From positions 1-19,559 of the forward strand of contig DIPH01000007.1 in NCBI GenBank assembly GCA_002424045.1: DNA of 19,559 nucleotides. The letters run 5' to 3'. The position numbers and the translations under genes were made by a program. Under the pieces are notes generated by a model. The model was not told the origin of the DNA. It ran no database searches and was given only the letters and a program-made list of their open reading frames with translations. This DNA comes from Firmicutes bacterium UBA5493. Its GTDB lineage: Bacteria; Bacillota; Limnochordia; Darwinibacteriales; Darwinibacteriaceae. Positions 1 through 8,169 of the stretch are shown here, one piece after another. Position 1 is the stretch's first letter. Each line of letters starts with the position of its first letter.

Positions 1-331
1 ACAGTTCAACTAAAATAAAGGAAAAGGAGACAATCCAAGCAATGTTAAAGAAACAGGAAAGCCAGAAAAGAACAGTTATCTCGTCTACGGCTTTCTGGTA
101 GTAGGAATCTTCTTTCTTGATAATCATAACTACAACAGATATGATAAGCAATGAATAGATAACACCCCAAATACTAAAGGTCGAGGGGCTTGGCGTTATT
201 AAGGTGACATACATATCAGAAATCTGCTTCTGCGAAAGACCGTTTATGAACCCGATAGCACCTAGGGTATTGATTACTAGAGTGACCGCCAATAAAATCG
301 CATTACTCCAAGCTTTTTTTGTCTTGTCCAT
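1..331 (-). CDS. TspO/MBR-like tryptophan-rich membrane protein (3' end cut by window)
   Basis: The minus strand is open from ATG at 331 to the window edge (110 codons seen), with a good ribosome binding site (GGGAGG) just upstream. The protein begins MDKTKKAWSN, then a hydrophobic segment leading into NTLGAIGFINGLSQ, a LITPSPSTFSIWGVIYSLL block, a second hydrophobic segment, and FWLSCFFNIAWIVSF. The FING, ITPSP-TFSIWG-IY and FNIAW motifs are typical of the tryptophan-rich sensory protein (TspO/MBR-related) family of Firmicutes, multi-pass membrane proteins whose ligand and role are mostly unknown. The C-terminal transmembrane helices lie outside the window. No convincing promoter could be picked upstream. 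It is unrelated in strand and function to the restriction operon to its right. The family call is from motif recognition. Confidence 0.85.
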   Translation of the reverse strand, partial: MDKTKKAWSNAILLAVTLVINTLGAIGFINGLSQKQISDMYVTLITPSPSTFSIWGVIYSLLIISVVVMIIKKEDSYYQKAVDEITVLFWLSCFFNIAWIVSFSFILVEL

Positions 332-629
332 GATAATCCTCCCAAAATGATGTTATATTCTAATATGTACTGCCCCCGTAAGTCACTTGAATCGCTTCGA
401 TTTCAACATCTGGTAATAGATGCTTCCATCTGCTGGCTCGGAATATCTTGTCAAAATTGCGACCTTCATTCAAGCTTATGCGTCCAAAAAAAAAGGAACG
501 CATGCTTTGGTGGTACACAGAGCCCCCCTCTCTCCCGGGTACTCAATGATATCTTGATCCTATCTGTTGAGCTATTCAAGATGATCAAGGTAGTTTCCTT
601 CAGAAAACTGTGGACCTAATGAAGCGCAC
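332..629. other. Intergenic stretch without a convincing gene
   Basis: About 300 bases lie between the TspO-like start and the minus-strand terminator. On the minus strand there is a T-rich-loop inverted repeat near 478-504 (ATGCGTTCC, a run of T, GGACGCAT) and a short imperfect inverted repeat at 387-406 (TTGAATCG / CGATTTCAA). The latter could be an operator for the TspO-like gene. A 90-codon plus-strand reading frame here has no ribosome binding site and a composition unlike the real genes. Confidence 0.4.
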
Positions 630-655
630 AAAAAAAGGCCACCGAAGTAGCCTTT
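630..655 (-). terminator. Rho-independent terminator with UUCG loop
   Basis: Read on the minus strand, AAAGGCTAC-TTCG-GTGGCCTTT forms a nine-pair stem (one G-U pair) closed by a UUCG tetraloop and followed at once by seven T. It lies 12 bases beyond the stop codon of the decayed frame at 668-922 and most likely ended that gene's transcript. Confidence 0.88.
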
Positions 656-667
656 AGAAGGAATGTG

Positions 668-922
668 TTAGAAAGAGAACGAGACCCCTACTCTCCGCCT
701 GCCGAGATTCAACTCTGCCTGCTCATGAAATCGCCAATGCACACTTAACCCCTAATCAGAATCTCTTTGTTTAAGCAAACTCAACTTAAAATCACCTAAA
801 AAAGCTTCCACTTTCAGCCGCCAGCGAAGCTGTTGACTGTCATAGCCAGCCCCCACCCAAACCTTTGGAGTCCTCGAAGGTTGGTCCCTTATAGAATAAC
901 GAAACCAACAGATCATCCCTCG
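668..922 (-). pseudogene. Decayed gene remnant, C-terminal part, beta-barrel-like end
   Basis: One minus-strand frame stays open from 922 to 668 except for a single TAG at 752-754, and ends with TAA right before a strong terminator. The readable protein is rich in alternating polar/hydrophobic stretches (KVWVGAGYDSQQLRWRLKVE, then after the stop GLSVHWRFHEQAELNLG) and ends RRRVGVSFSF. This looks like successive beta strands with a terminal Phe, as in outer-membrane barrels. Upstream of 922 coding-like text continues in other frames, which suggests further frameshifts. No start codon or ribosome binding site is identifiable. I see no family match. Reading it as a pseudogene rests on the in-frame continuation across the stop and the intact terminator; it could also be chance. 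Confidence 0.42.
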
Positions 923-1271
923 TCAGCCCTCCATGGCGGCCTTGTGGCCCAACACTGTGGTCCATTCAAGACAAAGACAATGTGTCCAGCATCTGGGTTC
1001 TGTAACTCCATCTATTTGGAGATTGTTTAGAATTACCACGAAGTAGTATTGGAGCATTTTCATACCGTCCTCTTCAATTTGGGAATTTGTAAATAATTCT
1101 CAAATTCAATTCTCTTATCCTGCACGGAATTGCCAAGCAAAGTTTCACACTCGCAGTCTAGGCAGGTGAAACCCACATTCTCTAGAAGTTTACAATATTC
1201 AACGAACTAGCGACAATCGGATCGGCAACGTTTCGATTTGGATTTAGTTTGAGCAAAGAGGAGTATGATCC
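923..1271. other. Region upstream of the type I R-M operon
   Basis: No intact gene is supported. The left part may hold more of the decayed minus-strand gene (fragments such as MELQNPDAGHIVFVLNG in a shifted frame, about 930-1010). The right part must contain the operon promoter. TACAAT at 1191-1196 is the best -10 candidate, but it lacks a good -35, so I do not call it. The hsdM ribosome binding site (GAGGAG) is at about 1257-1263. Confidence 0.35.
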
Positions 1272-2840
1272 ATGGCAAACAACAGAAAAGAACAAGAGCG
1301 GGCCGAGCTGCACCGCGCCATTTGGAATATTGCTAACGATCTTAGAGGAAGTGTGGATGGTTGGGACTTTAAACAATATGTCCTGGGAATGCTCTTTTAC
1401 CGCTACATATCCGAAAACATCACGGTCTTCATCAACGCCGGAGAGCATGAAGCCGGTGATGTCAGCTTTGACTACGCCAATCTAGAGGATGCCTCAGCAG
1501 AACAAGCCCGGGATGACCTCGTGCGCACCAAGGGTTTTTTCATCCTGCCCAGCGAGCTTTTTGTTAATGTCAGAAAAAGAGCGGCCAAGGATGAGAATCT
1601 AAATGAAACCCTAGCCCAGGTCTTCCGCAATATTGAAAGCTCTGCCCAGGGTAGCCCCAGCGAAGTCAATTTCAAGGGCCTCTTTGATGATATCGATGTG
1701 AACAGCAACAAACTAGGTGGCACTGTTGCCCAGCGCAACGACAAGCTGGTCAAGCTCTTGAACGGAATTGGCGACATGAAATTAGGCGATCTTAAGGACA
1801 ACACCATCGACGCCTTTGGTGATGCCTACGAGTTTTTGATGGCTATGTATGCCGGTAATGCCGGTAAGAGTGGTGGTGAGTACTACACTCCTCAAGAGGT
1901 TAGTGAACTTCTGACCCGCATTACCCTAGTGGATAAAACCGAAGTGAACAAAGTATACGATCCTGCTTGTGGATCCGGCTCACTTCTTCTCAATTTTGCC
2001 AAAATTCTAGGTAAAGAAAATGTACGGCTAGGTTTCTACGGGCAAGAGATTAACCTGACCACCTACAACCTCTGCCGGATTAATATGTTTTTGCATGACA
2101 TTGACTATGACAAGTTTGACATTGGCCATGGCGATACACTCATGGAACCTTTGCACTGGGATGATGAGCCATTTGAAGCTATTGTCTCAAATCCGCCTTA
2201 TTCCACCAGATGGGAAGGCAGTGATAATCCCATTTTGATTAATGACCCCCGTTTCTCGCCGGCTGGAGTCCTAGCACCAAAGTCTAAGGCAGACTTGGCT
2301 TTTATTCTGCACTCTCTTTCATGGCTGGCCACTAATGGCACAGCTGCCATCGTTTGTTTTCCAGGTGTGATGTATAGAAGGGGTGCAGAGCAAAAGATCC
2401 GCCAATACTTGATTGACAATAACTACGTGGATTGCGTAATCCAACTGCCTGAGAACCTTTTTTATGGCACAAGCATTGCTACCTGTATTATAGTGCTCAA
2501 GAAGTCAAAATCAGAAAACAGCACATTATTCATTGATGCCTCTAAAGAGTTCATCAAGGTAACCAATAGTAATAAGCTGACGGCCCAAAACGTTGAAAAA
2601 GTCGTTGAAGCCTACAAATCCAGGGCAGACCAAGAACACTTTACGAGACTTGTACCTAACTCCGAAATCGTGGAACAGGAGTACAACCTTTCCATCAGTA
2701 CCTACGTGGAGCAGGAAGATACCCGGGAAGTAATCGATATCGATGAGCTGAACAAAGAAATAGAACAGATAGTAGCACGCAGCCAAGTGCTCAGGGAAGA
2801 AATCACCAAGATCGTTTCAGGGATTGAGGTGGGAGCATGA
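1272..2840 (+). CDS. hsdM: Type I restriction-modification system, adenine methylase subunit HsdM
   Basis: This is the DNA adenine-N6 methyltransferase subunit, which pairs with HsdS to methylate the target and with HsdR to form the restriction complex. The 522-residue length and layout fit the EcoR124I family: an N-terminal helical domain (HRAIWNIANDLRGSVDGWDFKQYVLGMLFYRYIS), the AdoMet-binding motif DPACGSGS at residues 230-237, and the catalytic NPPY at 307-310. The TPQEVSELL stretch just before motif I is also characteristic. The start at 1272 is preceded by AGAGGAG at suitable spacing. It is the first gene of the operon, and its stop overlaps the RhuM start by four bases (ATGA). All key motifs are intact. 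Confidence 0.96.
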   Translation: MANNRKEQERAELHRAIWNIANDLRGSVDGWDFKQYVLGMLFYRYISENITVFINAGEHEAGDVSFDYANLEDASAEQARDDLVRTKGFFILPSELFVNVRKRAAKDENLNETLAQVFRNIESSAQGSPSEVNFKGLFDDIDVNSNKLGGTVAQRNDKLVKLLNGIGDMKLGDLKDNTIDAFGDAYEFLMAMYAGNAGKSGGEYYTPQEVSELLTRITLVDKTEVNKVYDPACGSGSLLLNFAKILGKENVRLGFYGQEINLTTYNLCRINMFLHDIDYDKFDIGHGDTLMEPLHWDDEPFEAIVSNPPYSTRWEGSDNPILINDPRFSPAGVLAPKSKADLAFILHSLSWLATNGTAAIVCFPGVMYRRGAEQKIRQYLIDNNYVDCVIQLPENLFYGTSIATCIIVLKKSKSENSTLFIDASKEFIKVTNSNKLTAQNVEKVVEAYKSRADQEHFTRLVPNSEIVEQEYNLSISTYVEQEDTREVIDIDELNKEIEQIVARSQVLREEITKIVSGIEVGA

Positions 2841-3865
2841 ACAAGGAATTTTCATTTTTGGTATATCGCTCAGCCCTTGAGGATATCACCGTCAATGCCA
2901 TTATTAACGACGAAACCATCTGGCTTACACAAAGTGCCATGGCTGAGCTTTTTGGAGTTCAGACACCGGCTATCAGCAAACACCTCAAGAATATTTTTGA
3001 AGAAGGCGAGCTTATTGAAGAAGTGGTCATTTCCAAAATGGAAACAACCACTCGCCACGGAGCTATTCATGGAAAAACCCAAACGAGGGAAACAAACTTC
3101 TATAATCTCGATGCCATTATCTCTGTAGGCTATCGTGTAAACTCCCGCAGGGCCACCAACTTCCGCATTTGGGCAACCCAGGTGCTAAAAGAGTACATGA
3201 CAAAAGGCTTTGCCATGGATGACGAACGTCTCAAGCAGGGCAAAACTGCATTTGGAAAGGACTATTTTAGGGAGCTGCTAGAGCGCGTTCGATCAATTCG
3301 AGCAAGCGAGCGCCGCATCTGGCAACAGATCACCGACATATTTGCCGAGTGTAGCATTGATTATGATAAGAATTCCCCTGTCACACAAAATTTCTATGCC
3401 ATGGTTCAAAACAAGTTTCACTTCGCGATAACAGGCAAAACCGCCGCTGAGATTATTCATTTAAGTGCGGACCGTAACAAGGAGCATATGGGGCTAACCA
3501 CCTGGAAAAACGCTCCTGATGGAAGAATCCTAAGGCAGGATGTAACGATTGCTAAAAACTACCTGGAAGAGAAACAAATCCGGCAGTTAGAGAGAGCTGT
3601 TACGGGATATTTTGACTATATAGAAGATTTGATTGAGCGAGAAAACACCTTTACCATGGAGGAGTTTGCCGCCAGCGTCAATGAATTCTTAGAGTTTCGC
3701 AGATATGATATTTTGAAGGATAGAGGATGCATTTCAAGGCAGGATGCAATCAGCAAGGCGCAAGCAGAATATGAAGAGTTCAATAAAACGCAACGGATAA
3801 CCTCTGATTTTGACCGAGCCATTAAACAGCTTGCCCAAAAAGGGGAGGGCCAAAACTATGAATAA
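2837..3865 (+). CDS. RhuM family protein within the hsd operon
   Basis: The 342-residue protein has an N-terminal helix-turn-helix-like block (IWLTQSAMAELFGVQTPAISKHLKNI, residues about 28-53), then TNFYNLDAIISVGYRVNSRRATNFRIWAT, the signature of the RhuM family (COG3943-like, named for a Salmonella pathogenicity-island gene). The family's biochemical role is not established; members often sit inside type I R-M operons. Its ATG overlaps the hsdM stop by four bases, and its 3' end overlaps hsdS by eight bases, so all are likely co-translated. The position between the methylase and specificity genes suggests a regulatory or accessory role (inference). The middle of the protein (ITGKTAAEIIHLSADRNKEHMGL) resembles the part of the family sometimes linked to Fic/Doc proteins; I cannot confirm a catalytic site. 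Confidence 0.88.
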   Translation: MNKEFSFLVYRSALEDITVNAIINDETIWLTQSAMAELFGVQTPAISKHLKNIFEEGELIEEVVISKMETTTRHGAIHGKTQTRETNFYNLDAIISVGYRVNSRRATNFRIWATQVLKEYMTKGFAMDDERLKQGKTAFGKDYFRELLERVRSIRASERRIWQQITDIFAECSIDYDKNSPVTQNFYAMVQNKFHFAITGKTAAEIIHLSADRNKEHMGLTTWKNAPDGRILRQDVTIAKNYLEEKQIRQLERAVTGYFDYIEDLIERENTFTMEEFAASVNEFLEFRRYDILKDRGCISRQDAISKAQAEYEEFNKTQRITSDFDRAIKQLAQKGEGQNYE

Positions 3866-5090
3866 GCTGGAGCAATTAATTGCGGAGCTTTGTCCGGATG
3901 GGGTTGAGTACAAAGCGTTAGGCGATATAGGCACCTTGACCCGAGGTAGCGGACTGCAAAAGAAGGATTTTACAGAAACCGGCGTAGGATGTATTCATTA
4001 TGGCCAAATTTACACCTACTTTGGTGCATCGACGACACAAACAATTACTTACGTAACCCCAGAACATGCAAGCAAGCTAAGAAAGGTTTCTCCCAACGAC
4101 CTCATAATCGCTACAACGAGTGAGAACATCGAAGATGTATGTAAGAGTGTCGCTTGGTTGGGGGAAAAAGAAATAGTCACGGGTGGACATACCGTCATCC
4201 TACAGCACAATCAGAATCCGTTGTATCTTTCCTATTATTTTCAGTCAGAAGAGTTCACCAGACAAAAAAGGAAAATCGCTTTTGGGACCAAGGTGATTGA
4301 AGTTGCCCCTAGAAATCTGGAGAAGGTTCTTGTGCCAATCCCCCCTCTGCCCATACAACAAGAAATCGTCTGCATCCTGGATCACTTCACCGAGCTAACG
4401 GCGGAACTCACGGCGGAACTGACCGCGGAGCTGACCGCACGTCAAAAGCAATATGGGTATTATAGGGATTTGCTCTTGACGTTTGATGAGACGGTGCCGA
4501 ATCATAATCTTGGCGAAGTCTGTCACTTTCAAAACGGCTTTGCTTTTCAAAGCAGCAAATTTCGAACAAAGGGGAAACCGATTTTGCGCATTACAAATAT
4601 TCAGGATAATATCATAAATGGTGAAGGTATTGCCTACTTTGAGGAGGGGGATTATCGGGAAAACCTGGAGCGCTACCGCGTAAAAAGGGGCGATATTGTA
4701 GTTGCAATGTCCGGGGCTACGACAGGCAAAATTGGAATCAACAAGACCAACACCATTTTTTACCTTAACCAACGAGTCGGTAGATTTGACCCGGATAAAA
4801 CTAGAATTAACAAGCAATATCTTTACCACCTCTTGCTATCCAAATCACAGGAAATATATGCGCTCGCCGGTGGTGGGGCACAGCCAAATCTGAGCACTAC
4901 GCGAATCAAGAGTATGCCAGTCCCCGTCCCCCCTCTCCCCGTCCAAGAAGAAATAGTCCTCATCTTGGACCATTTCACAGAGTCAACGACGGCGTTAACG
5001 GTTGAGCTAACGGCGGAGTTAACGGCGCGTCAAAAGCAGTACGAGTACTACAGGGACAAGCTTCTAACCTTCAAGGAGGCGACGCCATGA
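3858..5090 (+). CDS. hsdS: Type I R-M specificity subunit HsdS, EcoR124-like with TAEL spacer repeats
   Basis: This subunit recognises the two halves of a split DNA target and holds the methylase and translocase subunits. I start it at ATG 3858, which follows GGGGAGGG closely; an in-frame start at 3810 lies inside the RhuM gene without such a site. Two target recognition domains (about residues 10-165 and 215-360) each end in a conserved block (PIPPLPIQQEIVCILDHFTE and PVPPLPVQEEIVLILDHFTE), followed by TAEL-type repeats and RQKQY-YYRD-LLTF. Residues 181-192 are three exact TAEL units. In the EcoR124 family the number of TAEL units sets the spacer between target half-sites. The stop overlaps hsdR by four bases. 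The target sequence cannot be read from the protein. Confidence 0.96.
   Translation: MNKLEQLIAELCPDGVEYKALGDIGTLTRGSGLQKKDFTETGVGCIHYGQIYTYFGASTTQTITYVTPEHASKLRKVSPNDLIIATTSENIEDVCKSVAWLGEKEIVTGGHTVILQHNQNPLYLSYYFQSEEFTRQKRKIAFGTKVIEVAPRNLEKVLVPIPPLPIQQEIVCILDHFTELTAELTAELTAELTARQKQYGYYRDLLLTFDETVPNHNLGEVCHFQNGFAFQSSKFRTKGKPILRITNIQDNIINGEGIAYFEEGDYRENLERYRVKRGDIVVAMSGATTGKIGINKTNTIFYLNQRVGRFDPDKTRINKQYLYHLLLSKSQEIYALAGGGAQPNLSTTRIKSMPVPVPPLPVQEEIVLILDHFTESTTALTVELTAELTARQKQYEYYRDKLLTFKEATP
4398..4433 (+). repeat. Three 12-base TAEL repeats in hsdS central region
   Basis: Three consecutive 12-base units (ACGGCGGAACTC, ACGGCGGAACTG, ACCGCGGAGCTG) encode TAEL-TAEL-TAEL. Gain or loss of one unit is in frame and in EcoR124-type enzymes changes the length of the nonspecific spacer in the target. 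Confidence 0.9.
4986..5021 (+). repeat. Degenerate second TAEL-like array at hsdS 3' end
   Basis: Three 12-base units encode TTAL-TVEL-TAEL at residues 377-388, matching the position of the first array in the duplicated protein architecture. The units are more diverged than the central ones, so they are less prone to slippage. Confidence 0.75.
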
Positions 5091-8000
5091 GCACGTTTAA
5101 CATCATTGCCGAGACCAAAGAGAGCACTGTAGTCGCCGAATATGTGTCTGAATACGCCCATGGGGCAACCTATCAGAGTGAAGCGGAACTAGAGCGGGAG
5201 TTTATCAAACTGCTTCAGGATCAGGGCTATGAAAAAGCGACTATTTCTTCTGAAGGTGATTTAAAGCACAATCTTCGAAGGCAACTTGAGATTTTGAATG
5301 ACTATAGATTTTCCGACAGTGAATGGGACCGCTTTTTCCGCGAGTCCATCGCCAGTACTAGCGAAGGCATTGTGGAGAAGACTCGCAGAATCCAAAGCGA
5401 TCACGTCCAGATTCTCCGCCGGGATGATGGAGTGGATAAAAACATCCGCTTAATTGACAAAAATAACATCCACAACAACCGCCTACAGGTGCTAAACCAG
5501 TATGAGGAAACTGGAGGTACCCATGGCACTCGCTATGATGTGACAATCTTGGTCAATGGACTGCCCCTGGTCCACATTGAGCTCAAACGCAGGGGTATAG
5601 CTATTCGAGAGGCTTTCAACCAAATAGACCGCTATCAACGGGACAGCTTCTGGGCTACAAGTGGGCTTTTTGAGTACGTCCAAATCTTCGTCATTTCCAA
5701 CGGCACCCACACCAAGTATTACAGCAACACCACCCGCAATGCACATGTGAAGGAGCAGCATAGTCCTGAGCGCCAGCGCAGTAAAAAAACCAGCAACAGC
5801 TTTGAGTTTACGAGTTACTGGGCCGATGCCAATAACAAAGTCATCCCCGATCTTGTGGATTTCACTAAGACTTTCTTTGCCAAACACACCCTACTTAACA
5901 TCCTAACTAAATACTGTGTCTTCACATCAGAAGAGCTACTCTTGGTGATGCGCCCCTACCAGATCGCCGCTACGGAGAGAATTTTATCACGCATCGTAAT
6001 CTCCACCAATTACAAAAAGACCGGAAAAATAGAAGCTGGTGGCTATATTTGGCACACGACAGGGAGCGGTAAAACACTCACTTCCTTTAAAACTGCCCAA
6101 CTTGCCACAGCCCTACCTTTCATCGACAAAGTCTTATTCGTTGTGGACCGCAAAGACCTCGATTACCAGACCATGAAAGAATACGACCGCTTCCAAAAGG
6201 GAGCGGCCAACGGCAACACGTCGACTAGAGTTCTACAGAAACAGCTAAGCGACAATAATTCCAAAATTATCATCACCACGATTCAAAAGCTAGACATCTT
6301 TATTCGTCGCAATAAAGAGCATCCCATCTATAGAAAGCACGTGGTCCTAGTCTTTGACGAATGCCACCGCTCCCAATTCGGGGAGATGCATAGTGCCATT
6401 ATTAAAGCCTTTAAGAACTACCATATCTTTGGTTTCACCGGAACCCCCATCTTTGCAACTAATGCTCCATCCGGCGGCAATCCTCTGCTCCGCACTACAG
6501 AGCAGGTTTTTGGGGATAAACTACATACCTACACCGTCGTTGACGCCATCAATGACGGCAATGTGCTACCCTTTAGGATTGATTTTATCAACACCATCAA
6601 GATACCAAAGAACCTTGCGGATAAGCAGGTTTTCGCCATTGACCGAGAAAAAGCGCTCATGGATCCTATGCGGATTCAAGAAATAGTTACCTATATTCTA
6701 GAGCACTTTGATCAGAAGACCAAAAGAAGCCAGTCTTATAAGTTCACAGCCAAGTGGGATGAGAATAAACAAGGCACAATTGTTGAACACCGGGAGTCTA
6801 GACGCGTGATGGGCTTTAATTCTATCTTTGCCGTTGCGTCGATCCCTATGGCCATGCGCTATTATGCCGAATTCAAGCGACAGTTAACGACCACCAGCAA
6901 AAATCTCAAGGTGGCAACCATTTTTAGCTTCGGCCCTAATGAAGAAGAAATAGATGGTCTATTACCGGATGAAGATCTACTCCCAAACAATCTAGATGCA
7001 ACCGCAAGGGACTTTCTGGATTCGGCCATTCGAGATTACAATGCACTTTTTAACACCAATTTTGACACCTCAGCCGATAAATTCCAGAACTACTACAAAG
7101 ATCTCTCCATGCGCATGAAAAACAGAGAAATCGACTTACTCATTGTAGTCAACATGTTTCTGACCGGATTTGACGCCACAACCTTGAACACGCTCTGGGT
7201 AGACAAGAACCTTAGGCAGCATGGCTTAATTCAGGCTTTCTCCAGAACCAATCGGATTCTAAATAGTGTGAAAACCTTCGGCAACATCGTCTGCTTCCGA
7301 GACTTAAAAGATGAAACAGACAAGGCCATAGCCCTTTTTGGCAATAAAGATGCGGGCGGTATCGTGCTGTTGAAAACCTATGATGAATACTACCATGGTT
7401 ATGACGAAGATGGGGTGCATAAGTCGGGTTATGCAGACCTCATAGCCGAGCTAGAACAGCTGTTTCCTTTAGGCGAAGCTATACTGGGAGAAGAAGCCCA
7501 AAAGAAATTCATTGCACTTTTTGGTTCAATTCTACGCCTTAGAAATATCCTTACCTCCTTCGATGATTTTGAGGGAAATGAAATCTTAGCCGAAAGGGAA
7601 CTTCAAGACTATCAAAGCATGTACATTGATCTTTATCAAGAATTCAAGTTGGCCGCCCAAGGAGATAAAGAAACTATTAATGATGACATCGAATTTGAGA
7701 TTGAACTAATCCGCCAAATTGAAGTCAACATCGACTACATCCTGATGCTGGTGGCAAAGTACCACGACTCAAACTGCACCGATAAAAGCATCCTCACTAC
7801 TATCGATAAAGCGGTCAATGCCAGTATTGAACTTCGCAGCAAGAAAGAACTTATAGAACGGTTCGTAGCCCAGGTCAATATGGCCACTGATGTGGATGAG
7901 GATTGGCGTAAGTTTGTAGCCGAACAAAAAGATACCGACCTAAGTGCCATTATCGACGGTGAGAACCTGAAACCAGAGGAAACCCGAAAGTTTATCGACA

Positions 8001-8155
8001 ACTCCTTTCGGGATGGCATCCTGAAAACTACGGGCACAGATATTGACCGAATAATACCACCTGTCTCTCGGTTTGGTGGCAACCGAGCACGGAAAAAGCA
8101 AGGAGTCATTGAACGACTACTGGAGTTTTTTGAGAAATATTTTGGGCTGGTTTAA
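5087..8155 (+). CDS. hsdR: Type I restriction endonuclease/translocase subunit HsdR
   Basis: This is the motor and nuclease subunit, which uses ATP to pull DNA and cuts away from the unmethylated target. The 1022-residue length is normal for the EcoR124I family. The N-terminal PD-(D/E)xK site is visible as D151, E165 and K167 (YDVTILV ... IELKR), the same numbering I recall for EcoR124I. Superfamily 2 helicase motifs follow: Walker A HTTGSGKT at 323-330, DECH at 424-427, FTGTPIF (motif III region), FLTGFDA, and QAFSRTNRI (motif VI). The C-terminal part is helical, for assembly with the methylase. The start overlaps hsdS by four bases with GGAGGCG upstream. Nothing is broken, so the whole system should be active. 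Confidence 0.97.
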   Translation: MSTFNIIAETKESTVVAEYVSEYAHGATYQSEAELEREFIKLLQDQGYEKATISSEGDLKHNLRRQLEILNDYRFSDSEWDRFFRESIASTSEGIVEKTRRIQSDHVQILRRDDGVDKNIRLIDKNNIHNNRLQVLNQYEETGGTHGTRYDVTILVNGLPLVHIELKRRGIAIREAFNQIDRYQRDSFWATSGLFEYVQIFVISNGTHTKYYSNTTRNAHVKEQHSPERQRSKKTSNSFEFTSYWADANNKVIPDLVDFTKTFFAKHTLLNILTKYCVFTSEELLLVMRPYQIAATERILSRIVISTNYKKTGKIEAGGYIWHTTGSGKTLTSFKTAQLATALPFIDKVLFVVDRKDLDYQTMKEYDRFQKGAANGNTSTRVLQKQLSDNNSKIIITTIQKLDIFIRRNKEHPIYRKHVVLVFDECHRSQFGEMHSAIIKAFKNYHIFGFTGTPIFATNAPSGGNPLLRTTEQVFGDKLHTYTVVDAINDGNVLPFRIDFINTIKIPKNLADKQVFAIDREKALMDPMRIQEIVTYILEHFDQKTKRSQSYKFTAKWDENKQGTIVEHRESRRVMGFNSIFAVASIPMAMRYYAEFKRQLTTTSKNLKVATIFSFGPNEEEIDGLLPDEDLLPNNLDATARDFLDSAIRDYNALFNTNFDTSADKFQNYYKDLSMRMKNREIDLLIVVNMFLTGFDATTLNTLWVDKNLRQHGLIQAFSRTNRILNSVKTFGNIVCFRDLKDETDKAIALFGNKDAGGIVLLKTYDEYYHGYDEDGVHKSGYADLIAELEQLFPLGEAILGEEAQKKFIALFGSILRLRNILTSFDDFEGNEILAERELQDYQSMYIDLYQEFKLAAQGDKETINDDIEFEIELIRQIEVNIDYILMLVAKYHDSNCTDKSILTTIDKAVNASIELRSKKELIERFVAQVNMATDVDEDWRKFVAEQKDTDLSAIIDGENLKPEETRKFIDNSFRDGILKTTGTDIDRIIPPVSRFGGNRARKKQGVIERLLEFFEKYFGLV

Positions 8156-8169
8156 AGGAGGGACAAACC

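Noticed and set aside
460..530. T-box leader on the minus strand (GTACCACC followed by a hairpin)
   Set aside because: The conserved T-box sequence is not matched, no specifier loop was found, and no T tract follows the hairpin.
347..619. 90-codon plus-strand frame
   Set aside because: No ribosome site, no recognisable protein features, and it crosses the putative regulatory region of the TspO-like gene.
3810..3857. HsdS start 16 codons upstream
   Set aside because: It lies in the RhuM gene without a ribosome site; ATG 3858 follows GGGGAGGG.
4395..4829. Minus-strand frame inside hsdS, and similar frames within the other large genes
   Set aside because: They are shadows of the real genes on the other strand, with no ribosome site or recognisable domain.
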